DNA of 64,000 bases from Bombyx mori (GCF_030269925.1 NC_085112.1:1365501-1429500); one strand, 5' to 3'; positions 1 through 10,916 are shown, counted from the stretch's first letter. A program made the numbers and translations. The notes: a model not told the origin generated them from the sequence alone.

Positions 1-22
1 CTCTTTATAATATTAGTATAGA
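1..22 (-). mobile_element. Helitron end (H1 family), cut by window start
   Basis: The first 22 bases match the 5' end of the Helitron at 59997-60454 in reverse (tctatactaatattataaag). The TC end falls at 21-22 and the next base is T, which fits insertion between A and T. It abuts the interior of an H2 Helitron, as if it had inserted into it. Confidence 0.6.
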
Positions 23-718
23 TGAATTGCTGTTCGTTACTGCGCCATTTTGAGAAGGCGGCACGACATGAGAACCCTCTCATCGTAGCCGCTGGAAACT
101 ACACACCCGACCCAGTAGACCGAATGGTAAACCGTCGACGTCGCCCAAAGCACGTCATTACGCTGATCCATTAACGGTGCTTTTAGGCACCACAAGCACC
201 GGTCACCCTCCTCGTCGAACCCGTCGCTTGCGACGAAGGGCTCGACGAGCGAACTAACCCATAGACACAGCCCACTGATTTTCTAGCCGGATCTTCTCAG
301 TGGGTCGCGTTTCCGATCCGGTGGTAGATTCTGCGAAGCACTGCTCTTGCTAGGGTCAGTGTTAGCAACTCTCCGGTTGAGCCCTGTGAGCTCACCTACA
401 AACGTTAGGGAGAAGCTGAAATAGCCTCTCAAGGCTATCAGCATAGGTAGGAAAAAAAAATTTCGTTAATCTCGTTAAAACTCGAGAACTACTCGGCTAA
501 TTTTGGTCTTGAATAATTTGTGGAAGTCCAAGGAAGGTTTAAAAGGTTTAAATAAATATGAAAATGCTCGGAATTAAATAAAAATAACAATTTTGTTTTT
601 CCTTTGATGTGTCCCCCCTCGGACGGATTCCTTTTGTTTGTTTTAAGTTTATTTTATACAAAAGTTTAGGTCTTATAATTATCGATTGAGGCACTACGAA
701 GTCGGCCGGGTCAGCTAG
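23..718 (+). mobile_element. Non-autonomous Helitron-like element (H2 family), split by a LINE
   Basis: Starts at gaattgctgttcgtta, is interrupted by a LINE at 40-461, and resumes with cgttaatctcgttaaaac. It runs to CTAG (715-718) followed by T. The same family occurs at 9288-9582 (minus), 35805-36076 and 37344-37624 (both plus). The sub-terminal sequence gaggcactacgaagtc is shared by all copies. Confidence 0.65.
40..461 (+). mobile_element. Jockey-type LINE 3' end with 7-bp TSD
   Basis: A 5'-truncated copy that keeps the reverse-transcriptase C-terminus (HENPL...AAGNY...VD.MVN.RRRPKH-like, drifted), the 3' UTR and poly(A). It is flanked by TTCGTTA at 33-39 and 462-468, a perfect target-site duplication in the H2 Helitron. 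The 3' UTR carries the landmark actgagtttctcgccggatc seen in about 20 copies here. The family resembles Bombyx BMC1-like LINEs; that name is from memory. Confidence 0.85.
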
Positions 719-1169
719 TAATAAATAAATATAAATTGAAATATAACATATAAATATGTCTCTATGCTATTTAATAATTTTGGTTAGTAAAAAATACAAA
801 AAATATTATTATGTTTAAGAAGTATTAATGCAAAATTTCCAAGTATATACATCGTAACGCATAGAACAATTCTCCGGTTAAATTTTTTGTTAATATTCGA
901 AAATTCAAGTTTAAAATATATTTACCCCATTCCGCCTGCCCCTTGTCCATTCGATCACCCCTGACGACATATGGTAGACTCGTGCCCTTTGATAGAACCG
1001 ACGTGCCCCTCAAGGCGAATACTGTTGGTATTTTGTTTGCATCAGAAATAGGGCAGACTTTAAGTAAATAATATGATATTTTATTAATTGCACTAGATAC
1101 TGGAAAAGCTCATGGTATAACTGGTATAACGCTGCTCTATCTTGAGATAAAGAAATCGAAATCGAAATC
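719..1169. other. AT-rich, no recognised feature
   Basis: Low-complexity A/T sequence and a moderately GC patch near 930-1010. No repeat or coding signal is recognised. A short (AAATCG)n run at 1152-1172 lies against the poly(T) of the next Bm1. Confidence 0.5.
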
Positions 1170-1176
1170 GAAATTT

Positions 1177-1613
1177 CTTTTTTTTTATTGCTTAGATGGG
1201 GGCACGAGCTCACGGTCCATCTGATGTTAAGTGGTTACTGGAGCCCATAGACATCTACAACGTAAATGCTGTCTTGAGATATGAATTCTAAGATCTCAGT
1301 ATAGTTACAACGGCTGCCCCACCCATGAAACCGAAACGCATTACTGCTTCACGGCAGAGATAGGCAGGGTGGTGGTACCTACCCGTGTGGACTCACAGGG
1401 AGGTCCTACTACCAGTAATTACACAAATTATAATTTTTCGGGTTTGATTTTTGTTATACGATTCTATTCCTTCACCGTGGAAGTCAATCGTGAACATTTG
1501 TTAAGTACGTATTTCATCAGAAAAATTGGTACCCGCCTGCGGGATTCGAACACCGTTGCATCACTATACGCGAATGCACCGGACGTCTTATCCTTTAGGC
1601 CGCGACAACTTTA
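1177..1613 (-). mobile_element. Bm1 SINE, full length
   Basis: Poly(T)-ttattgcttag marks the 3' tail at the left. The tRNA-like head lies at the right with box B (gcgggattcgaacacc in reverse) and box A (gtcttatcctttaggcc in reverse). All body blocks are present. Bm1 copies are transcribed by pol III from these internal boxes and are mobilised in trans by LINEs. Confidence 0.92.
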
Positions 1614-2132
1614 AGCACAGACTATATTTTGATGGTCCTGTCTGTTTGATTGATCCCCGAATGAATCACGGTAGGATGATATTCTGATTTCCGCTCAGCA
1701 TCAAGTTAGGTTATTGTACGCTATGCCCAATCTCGATGAGACTCAAGGGTTTTTGGCTTCTTGACTCGTCAATCATCACTCACCAGCAGCGGAATGTGAC
1801 CATGTTAATGTACTTTAGGTCTTCTTCTGCTCCTAAATAATAATAATAATAATTACATTTATTTACTTCACAATACAAATACAAATAAATTTTCAATTAA
1901 TATGACATAAAAAATCTAATTCTAAGCATTATTACAATATATTATACTAACACAGTGGAGATAAAAAGACCGCGGCTCAGCTTTATAGTAGCTGAAACTA
2001 TCGCTGTTATTCTGCCGCTGCCTGTAATCTTAATCTATAAACTTAAATCTAATAATAGTTAAATTTAAAATTATGTGGCATAATCTACAGAATCCATAAT
2101 ACATAATAGAGAATGCTCAAAGCTCATTCAGT
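1614..2132. other. Unassigned interval with (AAT)n
   Basis: Contains a short AAT microsatellite at 1835-1852 and AT-rich sequence. No coding or repeat family was recognised. Confidence 0.45.
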
Positions 2133-2472
2133 TTGAGGAATTGTTCGAGATGATACCGGCATCTCGTTTTTACCATCGCACCGCCCGCCACCGGAGTAGA
2201 GTTCATCTATACTACCTGGAGCCACTGCGGTCATCCACAGTGCGTTTCCAGAGGTCTTTTTTGCGACGTACCATCCGGCTATGGAATGAGCTCCCCTCCA
2301 CGGTGTTTCCCGAGCGCTATGACATGTCCTTCTTCAAACGAGGCTTGTGGAGAGTATTAAGCGGTAGGCAGCGGCTTGGCTCTGCCCCTGGCATTGTTGA
2401 AGTCCATGGGCGACGGTAACCACTCACCATCAGGTGGGCCGTCTACCTACAAGGGCAATAAAAAAAAAAAAA
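2133..2472 (+). mobile_element. CR1/Jockey-superfamily LINE 3' end (family C)
   Basis: ORF 2141-2419 encodes the reverse-transcriptase C-terminus, with HRTARHRSRVH, VRFQRSF and IRLWNELPSTVFPERYDMSF. The WNxLP-type block is typical of CR1/Jockey-superfamily LINEs. The 3' UTR (gacggtaaccactcaccatcagg) and tail (gcaataaaaa) follow. Severely 5'-truncated and non-functional. Confidence 0.85.
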
Positions 2473-3399
2473 GTTGGGTACCAGGTATTTCCCTGCTTTA
2501 AGCACGATGCCTGTTGTTCTAAAGTGGTGACGGCTTTCACAATCTGCCTAATATCAGACCTGATGCATCTCACTGGCTACCGTACTGTGAACAAGCCCAT
2601 AACATCAACCTGCTGAGTTCCTTGAAGGATCTTTGCAGTAGATACATTTGCGAAGCAGCCGACCTTGAGTTGACGGGTATCCTTCAACAAATCCCAGGCC
2701 TCCTAGCTAAGCCCGCACTTGCCCTCCATCCAGGCGAAGCTGGAGAAAAGGATTTTGAGACAGCAATACTTCCGTGCTAAGAGAAATGAGATCTGACGCA
2801 AATTAGTCTCTATTTATTATTATAAAAAAAAATGACTCCCAAAAATCTCTGTTATGTTAGCATTTTGTTCTGTGAATATTAGAATAAATTGTTAGAACAA
2901 GCATTAGGCAAAATATATTTTACGGTAAATGTCAACAAAACTGTAAATTTTATATAAATGAATTTGAGGAGCTATGTAGATTTAACGCGGCCAAAAAACA
3001 AAAAAAAAAACAATTGCTATTTTCAATACAATTCGATGGTAATTTACGAAACCTCAAAGCAACATATGGTTGAGGCAGACGCCATATGAAGCCAACTGTC
3101 ACCTTTTCCATCTCACTCTCGCATGACCCGCAATTCTGAAGCGAAAACGAGACGGCTATAAGATTCATTAGTCGGTAGTGCGATCATTTGGATACGCAGA
3201 AAAAAAATTGTGATATTATTTGAAGGGAGACACGTGCTCATACGCAGGAAATAGGGCAGGCTTCGATGCGAAATAAAACTTTTCTTACCCAAGAACCGGA
3301 TATTGGATGCGTGAGCTTTTTTCTCGAAACAATACGAGTAACAATTTGTATTCAAACATATAAAGATAATACATCAAGTATGGCTAATGAAAATAAATA
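2473..3399. other. Unassigned; possible decayed coding remnant
   Basis: 2480-2790 is less AT-rich than its surroundings but carries stops in every frame I read. It may be an old transposon or exon remnant. 2800-3400 is AT-rich with nothing recognised. Confidence 0.35.
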
Positions 3400-3566
3400 C
3401 CTTTTTATTTTTATCTCTTGGAAGGGTGAAGGAACTCACGGCCCACCTAGTGTTAAGTGGTTACAGGAGCATTAGACATGTGAACAACGTAAATGCCGCC
3501 ACTCACCGTGACCGGGAGTTCTAAGACTCAGTTCTATATTACTGACGCCTCACCCTTCAAACTACC
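3400..3566 (-). mobile_element. Bm1 SINE, diverged fragment
   Basis: Body blocks in order (cccacctagtgttaagtgg, cgtaaatgccgcca, ttctaag), with several substitutions and no tRNA-like head. It abuts a plus-strand LINE end. Confidence 0.75.
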
Positions 3567-3567
3567 C

Positions 3568-3738
3568 TTTGACACATCCCACTGAGTTTCTCGCCGGATC
3601 TTCTCAGTGGGTCGCTCTTACAATCCGGCCTCTTGCTAGGGTTAGTGTCGTCAACGACATCAGAATGTACAAAAACAACCGTCCGGGCGTAGCTGGAATA
3701 GCCTCTTAGGCTACCAGCGAATGGGTAGGGTGAAAAAA
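3568..3738 (+). mobile_element. Jockey-type LINE 3' UTR fragment
   Basis: From cccactgagtttctcgccgg through ctagggttagtg to gcctcttaggctaccagcg and a short A-rich tail. This is the 'ccttaggctacc' 3' UTR subtype. Confidence 0.8.
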
Positions 3739-3828
3739 TAGACAAACAATTAAATTAAAAGCACAATTAGTGAGATCGTTGAAAGCGCTGCCTACATTTG
3801 TCGAGAAGCTTTATTTTTTTAGGTTTAA

Positions 3829-3985
3829 TTTTTTTTTCCTACCTAAGCTGATAGCCTTGAGAGGCTATTTCAGCGTAACCTTAACTAGTAGGTGAGCTCA
3901 CGGGGCGCAAACCGGAGTGATGCTAACACTGACCCTAGCAAGAGTAGTGCTGCGCAGAATCTACCCCCTCCTGGCTGATCCTTTG
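3829..3985 (-). mobile_element. Jockey-type LINE 3' UTR fragment
   Basis: Poly(T), then cctacctaagctgatagcc through to agaatctacc. It ends in gctcgcccacc, a block also seen in the LINE at 39530-39906. It directly precedes a Bm1. Confidence 0.78.
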
Positions 3986-3988
3986 CTC

Positions 3989-4427
3989 GCCCACCTTTTT
4001 TTTATTGCCTAGATGTGTGGACCGTGAGGGTCCACCTGGTGTTAAGTGGTTACTGGAATCCATAGACATCTACAACGTAAATGCGCCACACACCTTGAGA
4101 TATAAGTTCTAAGGTCTCAGTATAGTTACAACGGCTGCCCCGCCCTTCAAACCGAAACGCATTACTGGTTCTAGGCAGAAATAGGCGGGGTGGTTGTACT
4201 TACTCGTGTGGACCCACAAGAGGTCCTACCACCAGTAATTACGCAAATTGTCATTTTGCGTGTTTGATTTATTACACGATGTTATTCCTTCACCGTGGAA
4301 GTCAATCGTGAACAACTGTTAAGTACGTATTTCATTAGAAAAATCGGTACCCGCCTGCGGGATTCGAACACCGGTGCATCGCTATATACGAATGCACTGG
4401 ACGTCTTATCCTTTTAGGCCACGACGA
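3989..4427 (-). mobile_element. Bm1 SINE, full length
   Basis: Complete from the poly(T) tail to the tRNA-like head (ccgcctgcgggattcgaac, then gacgtcttatcc). The body matches the window's common sequence closely, suggesting a fairly recent insertion. Confidence 0.92.
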
Positions 4428-4454
4428 CTCACATGTCCTGGTGAACTGGAAAGG

Positions 4455-4495
4455 CCTCGGAAATGCGACCCGCTGAGAAGATCCGACGAGAAACT
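4455..4495 (-). mobile_element. Short Jockey-type LINE fragment
   Basis: aaatgcgacccgctgagaag through agaaactca is the reverse of the actgagtttctcgccggatc block. It lies between a Bm1 and a CR1-like LINE. Confidence 0.6.
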
Positions 4496-5050
4496 CAAAG
4501 CACAAGTCCGGCCTCGCGTTGAGTACTGCTCCCATCTCTGGGCCGGGGCTCCTAAATACCAGCTTCTTCCATTTGACTCCATACAGAGGAGGGCCGTTCG
4601 GATTGTCGATAATCACATTCTCACGGATCGTTTGGAACCTCTGGGTCTGCGGAGGGACTTTGGTTCCCTCTGTATTTTGTACCGTATGTTCCATGGGGAA
4701 TGCTCTGAGGAAAGGTTTGAGATGATCCCTTCATCTCCTTTTTATCATCGCACCTCCCGCCATCGGAGCAGAGTTCATCCATATTATCTGGAACCGCTGC
4801 GTTCATCGACAGTACGTTTCCAGAGGTCTTTTTTGCTACGCACCATCCGGCTATGGAATGAGCTCTCCTCCACGGTGTTTCCCGAGCGCTATGACATGTC
4901 CTTCTTCAAAAGAGGCTTGTGGAGAGTATTGAGCGGTAGGCAGCGGCTTGGCTCTGCCCCTGGCATTTCTGAAGTCCATGGGCGACGGTAACCACTCACA
5001 ATCAGGTGGGCCGTATGCTCGTATGCCTACAAGTACATAAAAAAAAAAAC
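4496..5050 (+). mobile_element. CR1/Jockey-superfamily LINE 3' end (family C), longest copy
   Basis: The frame from about 4496 to 4991 gives the longest stretch of this reverse transcriptase in the window. It starts AQVRPRVEYCSHLWAG (thumb-region motif), continues IQRRAVRIVDN and ILYRMFHGECSEE, and ends in the FYHRTSRHRSRVH and RTIRLWNELSSTVF blocks, followed by 3' UTR and poly(A). The catalytic domain is absent, so the copy is dead. Confidence 0.88.
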
Positions 5051-5563
5051 TAGTGGGCTGTGTCTATGGGAGGCTTCATATAAAAGCCGCTATTACAATA
5101 TGAATTGAGGTTTTTGTCTCCTGTTTCTAGCTTCAAAGTTTTAGACTCTTTAAGCACATACACTCTATCCCATGAATTTTTCTGCGACAAAAAAAAATCC
5201 CGACTAAAAACAAAATACATTCGTGACCACACAAGTGAAGTCGTAAAATATGAGAGATCGCGGGGCGGGATCCGCGGTGCTACCTGACGGCGGTGCTGGT
5301 AACAATGATGAACAGACGCACTTCATATTGCGAATATTTTATAGCTAGTTATTCGTAGTACGGCACGTACTCCTCAGTTTTATTTGAAAATCCATAGCCT
5401 AAGGTTTAAGAACCCTGGTGTAAGGTTGTTTTTGACAGATAAGTCTCCTCCGATTTCGTGGGCGATTTCGAATTATAATCATATTATTATAGTGAGTAGA
5501 TTCTTACTAACCACGAAGATGGGTTTGTTATTATGCCTATGTACGTACCACCACCCTGCATAT
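5051..5563. other. No recognised feature
   Basis: Mixed-composition sequence with no repeat family or convincing ORF. A small block, gtaccaccaccctgcatatt (5544-5563), looks like a stray Bm1 piece next to the following copy. Confidence 0.45.
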
Positions 5564-5567
5564 TTAC

Positions 5568-5812
5568 TGGTGGTAGGACCAATCCTGATTTCGCGCGGGT
5601 AGGTACCACCACCCTGCCTATTTCTCCCGTGAACCAGTAATGCGTTTCGGTTTGAAGAGCGGGGCAGCCGTTGTAACTATACTGAGACCTTAGAACTGAT
5701 ATCTTAAGGTGGGTGGCGCATTTATGTCGTAGATGTCTATGGGCTCCAGTAACCACTTAACACCAGGTGGGATGTGAGCTCGTCCACCGATCTAAGCAAT
5801 AAAAATAAATAA
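5568..5812 (+). mobile_element. Bm1 SINE, 5'-truncated
   Basis: Runs from actggtggtaggacc to ctaagcaataaaaa. The tRNA-like head is missing. Confidence 0.9.
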
Positions 5813-6559
5813 AAAATTAAATCCCCGAAATGATTGCATTAAATCAGGTTAGGTAAGGGAGAAATCCTAGTAACATCTGCAAACTGTCAAGTCCAAAATA
5901 CCCTATGCTCTAAAGGCACCTACAAGCAAGCTCTACCTATAGATTTTCTTTCTTCCTTTGTAACGAACATACTATTTGCAAACATTTCCAATTCATATCT
6001 TAACGAGAGATCGGTACAGTAGTAAGCTAAATATCACCATTAAGATCTGGAGATACGCGGCCTGTTTTATTGTATAGGAAACTAATAAATTTAGACTCTT
6101 TTTTTTTCTAAAGCTCACTATCTCTAATAGCTTTGACTGTAATTTGTTTTAATACGCCGTAAAATTTGCCACTAAAGCTAAAAACTAAAAAAGCGGAACT
6201 AAAGCTCCGCTTTTTTATATTTATTTCAAGGAAGGCCACCAATTCGATTCGTATGTTTTAAAACAATGACTTACATAATATCTGAGTATATATTATGATA
6301 TTGTTTAAAGTCTGTGGTCAAATTGATAATATATTAGATAAATATAAGAATAAATATACATTATTTAATAATTATTTAACAAATATACGTTATTTAACAT
6401 TTGTATAGCTATTTATAAATAAAAAATCTGCGTTAGCTCACCGCCAGTTGGCAGCGTTCTCAGAAGGCTGGCAGCATTTTTGATGTACGATATGTTAATT
6501 TTAACTCTTGAAGACAATGTTAAAGTTTGTGACAGCAAAATATATAAAAACCATGCGAC
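5813..6559. other. AT-rich interval with one perfect hairpin
   Basis: No gene seen. At 6188-6217, aaaaaagcgga and tccgctttttt form an 11-bp perfect stem round an 8-base loop. Confidence 0.5.
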
Positions 6560-6768
6560 ATTTTTTTTATTGCTTAGATCGGTAGACGAGCGCAGCCCAA
6601 CTGGTGTTAAGTGGTTACTGTAGCCCATAGGCAACCACAACGTAAATGCGCCACACACCTTGAGATATAAGTTTTAAGGTCTCAGTATAATTACAAATCA
6701 AATCAAATCAAATCAAAACCTACCCGTGCGGACTCACAAGAGGTCCTACCATCAGTAATTATGCAAAT
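6560..6768 (-). mobile_element. Bm1 SINE with central segment replaced by (AATCA)n
   Basis: The tail half (6560-6693) and the next body block (6719-6768) are normal. About 80 bp between them is missing and replaced by aatcaaatcaaatcaaatca at about 6695-6718. Confidence 0.85.
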
Positions 6769-7504
6769 TATCGCATCTACAATATGCCAATTGCAGCACA
6801 AATTTTCATCATTTAGCCTTTAATAAATTTCTTTTATCGCCCGAGAACTAGAAATATGCACTGGCCCGTTGTCAAAAATCGCAACATTCCAATCTACCGT
6901 CTCAATTTACTCTTACGCTTAATCAAAAGTCGAATACTTGTAATTATACGGGCCGCATCCATTAAGAAGAGCTGCGTTCGTATCGATCAACCCCGCAAAC
7001 GCGGGGGTGGGTCAAAACCGCCCCCGCTCAATATTCCATCGAAGATCACCACAAAAACCTAAAATATTTTGGTATTTAGCAACCGCATAATGTATGGTTT
7101 TGCAGTTTTATAAAACCCCATAATTAAAAATGTATTTAGTTTGAATGCTCAATAGAATGCGGTAATCGATGGCTTCGCATTGTGATCGGAGCACAAATTG
7201 CGTGAGCGGAGCGATTTTTACTGTAGATCGATTAATTTCTCGGGATCATCTTTTATTGCATTATAGTCTTCATCTTAAATCTTTTGTATTATTTTCAGAA
7301 ATGTGTAATAAGTGACGAGTGAATTTACCAAACTATTGTTTTTATTCTGTTGATCCTAGGTATTTGTATCTATCAGTATATACTAGTATATGTCATAACA
7401 TTTAGATGTTAGATCAAATTTATCTTATTCATTAGAGTATCGTTGATACGTAAGCTAATATTCCAATTTACATTTTGACGCTAATAAAAATTTCATAGAA
7501 ATAT
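6769..7504. other. Unassigned, with GC-rich hairpin near 7000
   Basis: No repeat recognised. Around 6999-7027 gcgggggtgggt can pair with accgcccccgc in otherwise AT-rich DNA. The 68-codon ORF here shows no family features. Confidence 0.45.
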
Positions 7505-7633
7505 TACTGATAGATTCTGCGAAGAACTGCTCTTTCTAGGGCTAGTGTTAGCATCGTCCCAAGTTAAAACTCCGAGAGCTCACCTACTCGCTCGGTTATG
7601 CCGGCATAACCTCCCAAGGCTAACAGCTTAAGA
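7505..7633 (+). mobile_element. Jockey-type LINE 3' UTR fragment
   Basis: gtagattctgcgaag-like start, ctagggctagtgttagca, then gctcacctactcgctcgg and aaggctaacagc, with a degenerate A-rich tail. Confidence 0.75.
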
Positions 7634-8142
7634 ATAAAATAAAATAAATTGAATTCTATTTAAGCTTTTCTTTTAATCTATCAACACACAAGAACGCGCC
7701 TAATTCAAGACCAGTTCTCTTTTGCGTTATCAATAACCTTCAATCTGTCAATGGGTAACTCAATGATTACATCAACACCTTCACACATTGGACACGATGC
7801 CGATCTTGACCATACAAAATGACCCATAAAACTTTATTTATTGCCATAGACGACAATAATGTTCTTTAAAAATGGTCACGAATCCGCTAACATCGGTGTT
7901 AAATACATTTCTAGTTCTGTAAAGTGAATTTATACTTTATTCACAAACAGCTAGTTTCATTTTACAGTGGCGTTTTGGTTTGTATCTGATTCAGTTTCCA
8001 CTTTCGATTTTCTGATGACTTCTATGTAACGCGTGTCTTTCAGACCCTTGTAGTCATTGGGCCTCACATTCAGATCATTCGTAAATCAAGTAGCAATAAT
8101 AAAAAAGTTGACCTATTTCAATTATTATTATTTTGTTATAAG
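7634..8142. other. No recognised feature
   Basis: AT-rich interval without recognised genes or repeats. Confidence 0.45.
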
Positions 8143-8478
8143 GTCGTGGGCTACGGATAAGATGCAAGGTCCATTCGTATTGAGTGTTACGACTGTTCCG
8201 GTCTTTGAATCCCGCAGGCGGGTACCAATATTTTCTAATGAAATACGTACGTAAGTAATATTCACAATTGACTTCCACGGTGAAGGAACAACATCGTGTA
8301 ATGAAAATCAAACCCGGAAAATTACTAATTTGAGTAGATACTGGTGGTTACCCTGTCTAGTTCTGCCGTGAAGCAGTAATGCGTTTTGATTTGAAGACTG
8401 GAATAGCCGTTGTACTGTGCAACTGAGATTTAGAATTCGTATCTCTATGTGGGCGGCGGCATTTAACTTAGCACCAGG
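8143..8478 (+). mobile_element. Bm1 SINE, 5' part, interrupted by a LINE
   Basis: A diverged copy starting at the tRNA-like head (ggataagatgcaagg; box B tctttgaatcccgcagg). It stops at cttagcaccagg, where a family C LINE begins. The tail resumes at 8898. Confidence 0.85.
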
Positions 8479-8897
8479 AGTTTTCTGGGTCTGCGAAGGG
8501 ACTTCGGTTCCCTCTGTATTCTGTACCGTATGTTCCATGGGGAGTGCTCTGAGGAATTGTTCGAGATGATACCGGCATCTCGTTTTTACCATCGCACCGC
8601 CCGCCACCGGAGTAGAGTTCATCCATACTACCTGGAGCCACTGCGGTCATCCACAGTGCGTTTCCAGAGATCTTTTTTGCCACGTACCATCCGGCTATGG
8701 AATGAGCTCCCCTCCACGGTGTTTCCCGAGCGTTATGACATGTCCTTCTTCAAACGAGGCTTGTGGAGAGTATTAAGCGGTAGGCAGCGGCTTGGCTCTG
8801 CCCCTGGCATTGCTGAAGTCCATGGGCGACGGTAACCACTCACCATCAGGTGGGCCGTATGCTCGTCTGTCTACAAGGGCAATAAAAAAAAAAAAAG
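8479..8897 (+). mobile_element. CR1/Jockey-superfamily LINE 3' end inserted in Bm1
   Basis: ORF 8530-8835 encodes the reverse-transcriptase C-terminus from MFHGECSEELFEM to the GIAEVHGRR end. The standard 3' UTR and a 13-base poly(A) follow. The insertion splits a Bm1 inside its aggtgggctgtgagctcg block. Confidence 0.9.
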
Positions 8898-8937
8898 GTC
8901 TATTAGCTCGTCCGCCCAACTAAACAATAAAAAAAAA
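8898..8937 (+). mobile_element. Bm1 SINE tail, continuation of 8143-8478
   Basis: ggtctattagctcgtccgcc, then caactaaacaataaaaa, is the tail missing from the copy before the LINE. Confidence 0.8.
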
Positions 8938-9287
8938 AGACTACAAACCACTGAAGTAAGTAATTTCATAATGTTAACTTAGTTTAAGATCACATTAACA
9001 CATATGTACACTGTAACCCAATCTTAGCTTACTCACTATTGTCTTTGGGGCTACTGGTAAAACAAAAGCCACCTGAGTCAAATAATCTAAGTAAAATAGT
9101 TTAACAATCAGTACGGATGTTTACATGAGCGTATCACTCATCGCAAATGGAAGAAGTGGAGATTGCTCGTGAGACGTAGGTATAACATCTGCCCACAGCA
9201 ACGATGCTACATGAAAACAACGACCGCTCTGACAAAGAACGCTCTGATACGACAAAGAAAAAAACGCAATGAATAATATTTTAATAA
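8938..9287. other. No recognised feature
   Basis: Unassigned sequence without coding or repeat signals that I can name. Confidence 0.45.
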
Positions 9288-9582
9288 CTAGCTGACCCAG
9301 CAGATTTGGTAGTGCCTCAATCGATAAATAAAAGACTTAAACTTTTGTATAAATAAACTTAAAACAAACAAAAAGAATCCGTCCGACGGAGGACACATCA
9401 AAGGAAAAACAAATTTGTTATTTTTATTTAATTCTGAGTATTTTCATATTTATTTACCTTTTAAACCTTCTCTGGACTTCCACAAATAATTCAATACCAA
9501 AATTAGCCAAATCGGTCAAGCCTTTCTCGAGTTTTAGCGAGACTAACGAACAGCATTTCATTTTTATATATACTTATATAGA
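9288..9582 (-). mobile_element. Helitron-like element, H2 family, full length
   Basis: On the minus strand it starts TC (9581-9582), preceded by A, and ends CTAG (9288-9291), followed by T. The internal sequence matches the other H2 copies (ctcgagttttagcgagac, gacttccacaaataattc in reverse). No coding capacity, so it would need a Rep/helicase supplied in trans. Confidence 0.7.
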
Positions 9583-10185
9583 TAGATAGAAGATAGATAT
9601 ACAACTTAACTGTCGATATCATTAAATACAGAGAAAAGAAGCTACACATCTCTGTCGGCTAGCGTCAACCCTTACCTACCTCAAGGGTGGTAGTGACCCG
9701 TCGATTAAGTTTTTGCCACACGTGAGCCTCCAAATAAAATCATAAATTTCAAAATGTATCATCATAATGTGGCAAAAAATCGTGCACTATATCATATTGT
9801 TACGCTTCGGGCGTGGTGGAAGCAATTTATGACTAAATTTTAGGGCCTCTTTGACCCCTTGCAATAATGTTGCCATGATCGAGTTTGACCGTGACGCAGT
9901 TTGGTGGTGTGGTCAGGTACAGGTAGGTATATATGCCTACGTAAATCCTTCGCTGCTACAATATAAGGGATTGCTTATTATTAATATAAGAGTAATTATA
10001 ACAAATGGTCCGTACTGCTATCATGGAACACTATTAATTTTTTTTTATCACCATTTATGTATATTGACATGAGGAATTGAAGACGATAGTGAAAGTAGGT
10101 TAACATATAATATAAGGAATGTTTCATACATCACAAGACAGACGAAAAAAATTACCAGTTGGCTCACAAAAGGCTTCTACTGAAG
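9583..10185. other. No recognised feature
   Basis: Unassigned; the ORF at 9851-10072 has no recognisable features. Confidence 0.4.
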
Positions 10186-10352
10186 CCCGCAAAACCACGC
10201 CTATTTCTGCCGCAAAGCAGTTATGCTTTCCGGTTTAAAAAATGGGGCAGCCGTTGTACTATAGAACTGAGATTTAGAACGCCTTAAGGTAGGTGGCGAC
10301 ATTTAAGTTGCTGTCCATGGACTCCAGTAACCGCTTAATACTAAAAAATAAA
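10186..10352 (+). mobile_element. Bm1 SINE, old diverged fragment
   Basis: Body blocks cctatttctgccgcaaagca, ggggcagccgttgtac and ccagtaaccgctta in order, with many substitutions and no proper tail. Confidence 0.75.
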
Positions 10353-10405
10353 TCAAAACTGTATCTTAAAGTATTACATATAAGTTTTTAATTAAAGATA
10401 CCGTA

Positions 10406-10558
10406 GATTTCCTTCTTCAAACGAGGCTTGTTACTGTTACTTAATGGTAACGGCAGGGGCTTGGCTCTGCCCCTGGCATTGCTGATGTCCATGGGCGACG
10501 GTAACCACTCACCATCAGGTGGGCCGTATGCCCCTCTGCCTACACAGGCAATAAAAAA
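10406..10558 (+). mobile_element. Family C LINE 3' UTR
   Basis: Starts at ccttcttcaaacgaggcttg, contains cttggctctgcccctggc and the caccatcaggtgggccg block, and ends caggcaataaaaaaa. Confidence 0.85.
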
Positions 10559-10916
10559 AGTTGAATTCTAAAACACTTTTTTTTAATAAATAAAAAAATA
10601 ATCTACCGCATTTCCAAAACAGGAAGTTCTAATAGCTTAACGAGACGCAAAATAATATGTAGCATTAGCTAAAATTAAACGATAACCGGGTAATCAAATT
10701 ACGTAGCTTTGCAAAAAAGCATACATAATACACATCATCATATCGTCATCAACCGCCTTTAAGTTAATAAAATGTTGATGTTAGTTAATATCATTATTTC
10801 TTTTTGTTTCGGTTTGTATATCAGAGCTGTCACAGACAATACGCAGACTGGAGCCGGATCTATGGCGACCTTGTCTTATCTGCACGTACCAAGTGGAATA
10901 GCTTTGGCTACCAGAG
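10559..10916. other. No recognised feature
   Basis: AT-rich sequence and a short GC-richer piece (10840-10910) with no family assigned. Confidence 0.4.

Noticed and set aside
1369..1614. 81-codon ORF
   Set aside because: Lies wholly within a full-length Bm1 SINE; chance open frame.
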